Source: Streptacidiphilus anmyonensis (GTDB lineage: Bacteria > Actinomycetota > Actinomycetes > Streptomycetales > Streptomycetaceae). Taken from it: DNA of 64,000 bases. The notes beneath the pieces were generated by a model, which worked only from the letters and a program-made list of their open reading frames with translations, was not told the DNA's origin and did not search any database. Below, piece after piece: positions 60,441-64,000 of this stretch. The translations under genes were made by a program, and so were the position numbers. Numbering within the stretch: the first letter of the stretch is position 1; every line of letters begins with the position of its first letter. The DNA is taken from assembly GCF_000787855.1 (NCBI RefSeq), contig NZ_BBPQ01000027.1:9049-73048 (forward strand). The letters run 5' to 3'.

Positions 60441-60599
60441 CGCCGCCGGGTCCGCCCTCAACTACGCCGGATGATCCGGCACTTGTTCGAACGCCCCGGG
60501 CAGTATCAGGCCCGACCGAATCAGCCGTACAGTCTGTGGTGGAATACCTGCTCCTTGGTTGGTGTGAGCGTGCGAATCCGTGTGCGTGGGTGACTGCTC

Positions 60600-60720
60600 G
60601 GCCTGACCGATCGACAGGGTCCGCTTCGGCGGCGATTGTTCCAGCTGCCCCAGCCCCCGGCGGCGTCCCACAGGAGACGGCCGAGGAGACCTGGATGGGC
60701 GCGCGCGACATCAATGCCCG
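60600..60720 (-). repeat. Repeat unit A (also at 62640-62760)
   Basis: Shares with 62640-62760 a 24-bp identical core (60640-60663 and 62677-62700) and weaker similarity around it. On the minus strand both encode WDxAGGWGSWxxRR-like peptide. Confidence 0.6.
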
Positions 60721-60769
60721 ATCGACGGCAGACCGCCAACACCCGCGCCGGTGCGGGATCGGGAGCTCG

Positions 60770-61080
60770 GCCGCACTCGCGGTTGAGCGTCACGACGGAC
60801 AGGGCAGGACGACGATCAGGTTGACCGGCGAGCTGGGCCGGGACTCGGGCCGCTCCTGCGCCGGGGGCCGGCCGGTTTGTCTGGCCGGTGGCGTGCACGC
60901 CATCCCGGTGGCTCGTCATGGTCGCCCTCGACGACTGCAGCGGCCTGATCGCACTCCTGCAGGCCCACCGGCGCGAGGCCGTGGTCGGGGCGGCGTTGCG
61001 ACTGCACGACCCCAGGCCCGTCGCGAGCATACGCAGATCGCGGCGCGAGGCGTTGCGGCTTCGAGAGGATCTGCCCCCGT
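60770..61080 (+). pseudogene. STAS-domain anti-sigma antagonist, decayed
   Basis: Frame 1 gives LAVERHDGQGRTTIRLTGEL then GRDSGRS, and another frame VMVALDDCSGLIALLQAHRR then EAVVGAALRLHDPRPVASIR. The order TGEL...(V)DCSGL.ALL.AHRR..A.GA.LRL is that of STAS anti-anti-sigma factors. At least one frameshift separates the two parts. Confidence 0.55.
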
Positions 61081-61210
61081 GCCCTTCATCGACCGGCTCT
61101 CCCCGAGTAACCAGCGGAAACACGGGCGGTCGGGCAGCAGCAGCACCGTCCGTCACGGCGGTGGCGACCGGGACGAGCTGGGGCTGTCTGAGGTGAAGTC
61201 GGAGACCGAC

Positions 61211-61402
61211 ATGACAAGGCTGACTGTCTCCCAGGTGATCGCCTGCCTGGTGCGGGCCGTCCGGTGCGGCGACGCGCGGATGGCCCAGGAACTTCTGTCC
61301 CGGTTCAGCACGCTGGCCGAGTTGGAGGACCTGATGGAATTGCGGGCTGCACTGGAGGCGGACCTGCGCAGCGGACCGGACGACCCCTTGTTCAGGGCGT
61401 GA
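61211..61402 (+). CDS. Small hypothetical protein (63 aa)
   Basis: ATG 61211 with GGAG 7-10 nt upstream. Reads MTRLTVSQVIACLVRAVRCG then DARMAQELLSRFSTLAELED, an all-helical pattern. I do not recognise it; a small regulator is possible. Confidence 0.45.
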   Translation: MTRLTVSQVIACLVRAVRCGDARMAQELLSRFSTLAELEDLMELRAALEADLRSGPDDPLFRA

Positions 61403-61673
61403 GTAGTTTCGATGCAGGACAAGGGCGAGAAGGCCCCCGGCTGGAGGCCGAGGCAGACGGGGCGCGGCCGGGCGGTTCCCGTATTCACCGCGATTCGTTC
61501 GTCGAAGGAGGAGCCCGGCTATGTCCCAGCGGCATCGCCACGAGTACGCCACAGCGCTTTGTCGGCTGCGGCTGAACCGTGACCCACTTTGGTCGGTCGG
61601 GATCTGCCCCTTTCGCGTCGTCAGCGCTCGTGTTCAGTTGGCGGATTCGCATGATCGTGCAACGTTGCTGGTC

Positions 61674-62120
61674 TCATGCTGTCAGAGCGGCGGCGAAGGC
61701 GTGGGCAGGACTTCGCCATCCCAGGTTCTTCCGGGGCCGGTCGTTGAGCCGTTCCTCGATTGCGCGTATTTCGTCGGCGGTGCGGACGGACAGGGCGGTG
61801 CCCTTGGGGAGGTATCGCCGCAGCGGGCCGTTGATGTTCTCGTTCATGCCGCGCTGCCAGGGGCTAGCTGGGCAGGCGAAGAAGACACCATCCTGGAAGA
61901 GCGGCGCCAGTTCGTCGCGGCGGGCCGTGTCGATGCCCTGGTCCTACGTCAGCGTCATCCTCGCGGTGTCGGGAGGGCGGCCGTCGCGGCCGTGATGGCG
62001 TCGCGAACGTTCGCGGAGTCGTGCCCGTCGGGCAGCGGGATGAGTCGCAGCAGAGCGGGTGCGGCGGTCGACGCGTGGCGGCCAATCCGACAGGTCGCCC
62101 TCTCCTGGTGCCGAGTCCAG
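61674..62120 (-). pseudogene. IS30-type transposase remnant
   Basis: Minus strand reads LAPLFQDGVFFACPASPWQR then GMNENINGPLRRYLPKGTAL, ADEIRAIEERLNDRPRKNLG and WRSPAHAFAAALTA to a TGA at 61674, the C-terminus of an IS30-family transposase (SPWQRGxNENxNGLLRxYxPKGTDL). Upstream parts are out of frame (SANVRDAITAATAALPTPRG) and a stop follows MTLT. Inactive. Confidence 0.75.
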
Positions 62121-62187
62121 CGCTGGGCTTGGGCCCGAGTCAACGCACGGAGAGGCGGCCGGGACGACCCCGGCCTACGGTGGACGT

Positions 62188-62470
62188 GTGGACGGCGAGA
62201 TCACTGCGCAGGACCTCAAGAACGTGCTGCGGGCGCTGGCCGAGCTGTTCGAGGAACTGCGGCGCTTCCCCACCGACCGGGACATCGTGCAGCGCACCGG
62301 CATGCCGGTGGACGACGTGGGCGAAAACTGAGGACCCTGGCCGAGAACGAGATGATCACCGAGCGGAGCGAGGGCGGCCACCGCGTGGTGACCCGGGTGA
62401 CCCGAGTCGGCGTGGCGTTCGCGAGTGAGACCGAACGGCATGCAGCCGGCCGCCAGGGGCGGCGTGGCGG
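62188..62470 (+). pseudogene. Small helical, HTH-like protein, frameshifted
   Basis: GTG 62188 reads DGEITAQDLKNVLRALAELF then EELRRFPTDRDIVQRTGMPV DDVGEN and a TGA; after a one-base shift at about 62328 a second frame continues LRTLAENEMITERSEGGHRV then VTRVTRVGVAFASETERH. The whole looks like a helix-turn-helix protein of about 90 residues of the MarR/replication-initiator-like kind. Family uncertain. Confidence 0.45.
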
Positions 62471-62639
62471 ACGAGATCTTCGGGCCCATCCGGCCCAGGG
62501 CGCGGACTTCGGCTCCCCGTCGACCTGGCTAGAGCCGCTCCGTGCGCTACCAGGCTGCTGCGGCACGGCGTAGAGTCGATGGCGGAAATGCGTTGTCGGC
62601 GGGTTCGAACGCCCGAAGCCCTCTGCTCCGGCGTCTCGG

Positions 62640-62760
62640 ACAGACCGATTGAGCCGGCCGCCTCAACGGCGAGCGCTCCAGCTGCCCCAGCCCCCGGCGG
62701 TGTCCCAGACAAGGCAGCCGGAGAGTCCGGGTGTCCGCGAACAGCGTTGCCGCCCGATCA
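62640..62760 (-). repeat. Repeat unit B (also at 60600-60720)
   Basis: Contains the second copy of the 24-bp identical core (62677-62700). On the minus strand reads SGCLVWDTAGGWGSWSARR, comparable to GRLLWDAAGGWGSWNNRRR at 60.6 kb. Confidence 0.6.
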
Positions 62761-62991
62761 GGGATGCATGCGGGCCGCCCACGCACCAGACGGGCGTTGT
62801 CGGCGAAGGGCGGGCGTGGTCGGGTGGTGTCGAGCTCTGCGGGGACCCGCAGATCGCGCAGGCGACGACACTGCCCGAGCACACCCGATTGCGGCTGATC
62901 CCAGCAATCTCGGCCGGGCTGGTTCGATTTCCTGCCGACGTGTTGTCCGTGCCTGAGTCGCAGAACAAGCGGAACGCGGGAGGCGCACACG

Positions 62992-63318
62992 ATGCTTTCC
63001 CAGCACGAGCGACGCGCACTGTCCGACATCGAGGAGCACCTAAGCGCGAGCGAACCCGACCTGGTGCATCTGCTGGAATGCTTCCATGCCTGGGCTCCGC
63101 CGCGACACCGCCGCCGCGGTGTCCGCCGCGTGGTCGGGCCGGCTGGGCTGGCGCTCGCCGCCGTCCTGCTCGCCGTCGCGTTCACTGTGCGCAGCACAGA
63201 CGCGCTTCTGCTGGCGCTCACGGTCCTGCTGGCGGACGCGGCCTGGTGGATGCTGCTCATCGCGATGGCAGTGGCCAGACAGCGAAGCCTGAACGGCCGG
63301 GCGTCTCGGGGTCGGTGA
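62992..63318 (+). CDS. DUF3040 membrane protein
   Basis: 108 residues from ATG 62992 (GGGAGG upstream). Starts MLSQHERRALSDIEEHLSAS, the DUF3040 signature (LSxHExRxLxxIExxL), followed by two hydrophobic segments (GLALAAVLLAVAFTVRST and ALLLALTVLLADAAWWMLLI) and a basic tail. These small membrane proteins are common in actinobacteria; function unknown. Lies 33 nt before the universal stress gene, likely an operon. Confidence 0.85.
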   Translation: MLSQHERRALSDIEEHLSASEPDLVHLLECFHAWAPPRHRRRGVRRVVGPAGLALAAVLLAVAFTVRSTDALLLALTVLLADAAWWMLLIAMAVARQRSLNGRASRGR

Positions 63319-63351
63319 GATCGGGTCACGAAGCGAGGGCGGTGATCGACC

Positions 63352-63918
63352 GTGCGGGAGCGGGACATCGGGCGTGTCGTCGTCGGTGTGGACGACTCGC
63401 TCGCCGGGCTGCGGGCACTGCGCGAGGCGGTGGAGATGGCACGTCTCCGCGGCATGGAGGTTCGAGCGGTCCGCACGTACCGTCCCCCACCCGAACCTGG
63501 AGGCGGAGGGTGGAACACCGGGATGGACCCTCAGTCCTTCGCCGCGGAGGATCCCCGGTCGGCGCTCAGGAGAAACGCACTGGTAGCTGCTCGGCATGCC
63601 TTCGAGCAGGCGATGGGCGGTGTGCCACGTGACGTGGTGGTGTCCATCGAGACCGAGAGCATTCCGCTCCACCAGGCGCTGGCGGCGGTCGCGTGCCGGG
63701 ACCGGGACGTGCTCGTCGTCGCCGCAGCGCAGCGACGTCACGCGTGGTGGCCGCCCAGACGGTCAGTCGCCCGGCGCTGTACCACCCGGGCAGTGTGCCC
63801 GGTCCTGATCGTCCCGGCACCCCGGGGAGCACGCGAACTCGGCAGCCACTGGCACCCCTGGCACCGGCGGCAACGTCGGCGGGAGCTGGACGCCCTCCTC
63901 GATAAACTCACCGCATAG
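63352..63918 (+). CDS. Universal stress protein (single UspA domain)
   Basis: 188 residues from GTG 63352. Begins RDIGRVVVGVDDSLAGLRAL then REAVEMARLRGMEVRAVRTY, and has the late core RDRDVLVVAAAQRRHAWWPP then RRSVARRCTTRAVCPVLIVP. The ATP-binding GxxGxxG loop is degenerate (AAAQRRHAWWP), so ATP binding is uncertain. With the DUF3040 gene it resembles the stress-island genes at the left end of the window. Confidence 0.8.
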   Translation: MRERDIGRVVVGVDDSLAGLRALREAVEMARLRGMEVRAVRTYRPPPEPGGGGWNTGMDPQSFAAEDPRSALRRNALVAARHAFEQAMGGVPRDVVVSIETESIPLHQALAAVACRDRDVLVVAAAQRRHAWWPPRRSVARRCTTRAVCPVLIVPAPRGARELGSHWHPWHRRQRRRELDALLDKLTA

Positions 63919-64000
63919 CGCCCGGTCAGGGGCGTACCTGCCTCGCCCGTTCGGGCGCCGGCGAACGCGAGGACCGAACGTCCGTGCCGTGCGGCTCAGG

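Overview
The window is very GC-rich (about 70%) DNA with frequent GTG and TTG starts, Shine-Dalgarno sites of the GGAGG/AAGGAG type and strong codon-position bias. It also carries AfsR/SARP-type regulators, a DevR-type dormancy regulator, a bacterial nitric oxide synthase and Rhs/YD-repeat proteins. This points to a Streptomyces-like actinomycete (Streptomycetaceae). The density of IS remnants, truncated genes and frameshifts suggests an accessory chromosome arm or a large plasmid rather than core chromosome.

Region 1 (1-6.6 kb) is a DosR/DevR-style stress island: a tandem universal stress protein, two CBS+BON proteins, a DevR-like response regulator, a flavodoxin, an MBL-fold RNA-processing-type hydrolase and an Rv1733c-like membrane protein, with a decayed nickel/cobalt permease beside them. 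A second universal stress protein and a DUF3040 protein close the window at 63 kb, among further decayed small regulators.

Region 2 (6.6-15.7 kb) holds a truncated serine recombinase next to a perfect 20-bp inverted repeat, an ECF sigma/partner pair in which both genes are frameshifted (one by an exact 14-bp tandem duplication), a HAD acid phosphatase, a sterol-desaturase-like membrane enzyme divergent from an AraC regulator, and a secreted glycine-rich protein. Region 3 (15.8-20.2 kb) is an Rhs/YD polymorphic toxin with its immunity gene, followed by a tRNA-3'-end-like scar and surrounded by IS debris.

Region 4 (20.3-37.7 kb) mixes a frameshifted integrase-type transposase, a nucleotidyltransferase, a secreted trypsin-like protease with an N-terminal FQAN repeat array, an NB-ARC/TPR regulator, one apparently intact IS5-family insertion sequence, a nitric oxide synthase, an HRI1-like protein, a cold-shock protein and an SPFH/slipin protein, with many gene remnants (ricin-type lectin, MntP-type exporter, KdpD).

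Region 5 (38.4-46.0 kb) is the most coherent accessory system: a compact RiPP (linear azol(in)e-type, TOMM) cluster. A 978-residue SARP/NB-ARC/TPR regulator converges, across a perfect 15-bp hairpin, on an operon read leftwards: a 45-codon precursor with the Cys/Ser-rich tail DCSACGPAGCLACVVISCF, an 11-bp attenuator-like hairpin, a YcaO cyclodehydratase, an E1-like partner, a fused E1-like/SagB-like protein and a standalone nitroreductase-like dehydrogenase. The genes overlap or nearly abut. No Ser/Thr dehydratase or macrocyclase gene is seen, so a linear thiazole/oxazole peptide is the simplest reading.

Region 6 (46-64 kb) is a graveyard of IS5-, IS256-, IS30- and integrase-type transposases. 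Between them lie an SDR protein lacking the catalytic Tyr, a DJ-1/PfpI protein, two tandem VOC-family paralogues, an amidohydrolase and a type-B carboxylesterase pseudogene, a secreted beta-propeller protein with a late nonsense codon, and a COG4315-type lipoprotein. All functional calls rest on motif recognition from memory; no database search was run.
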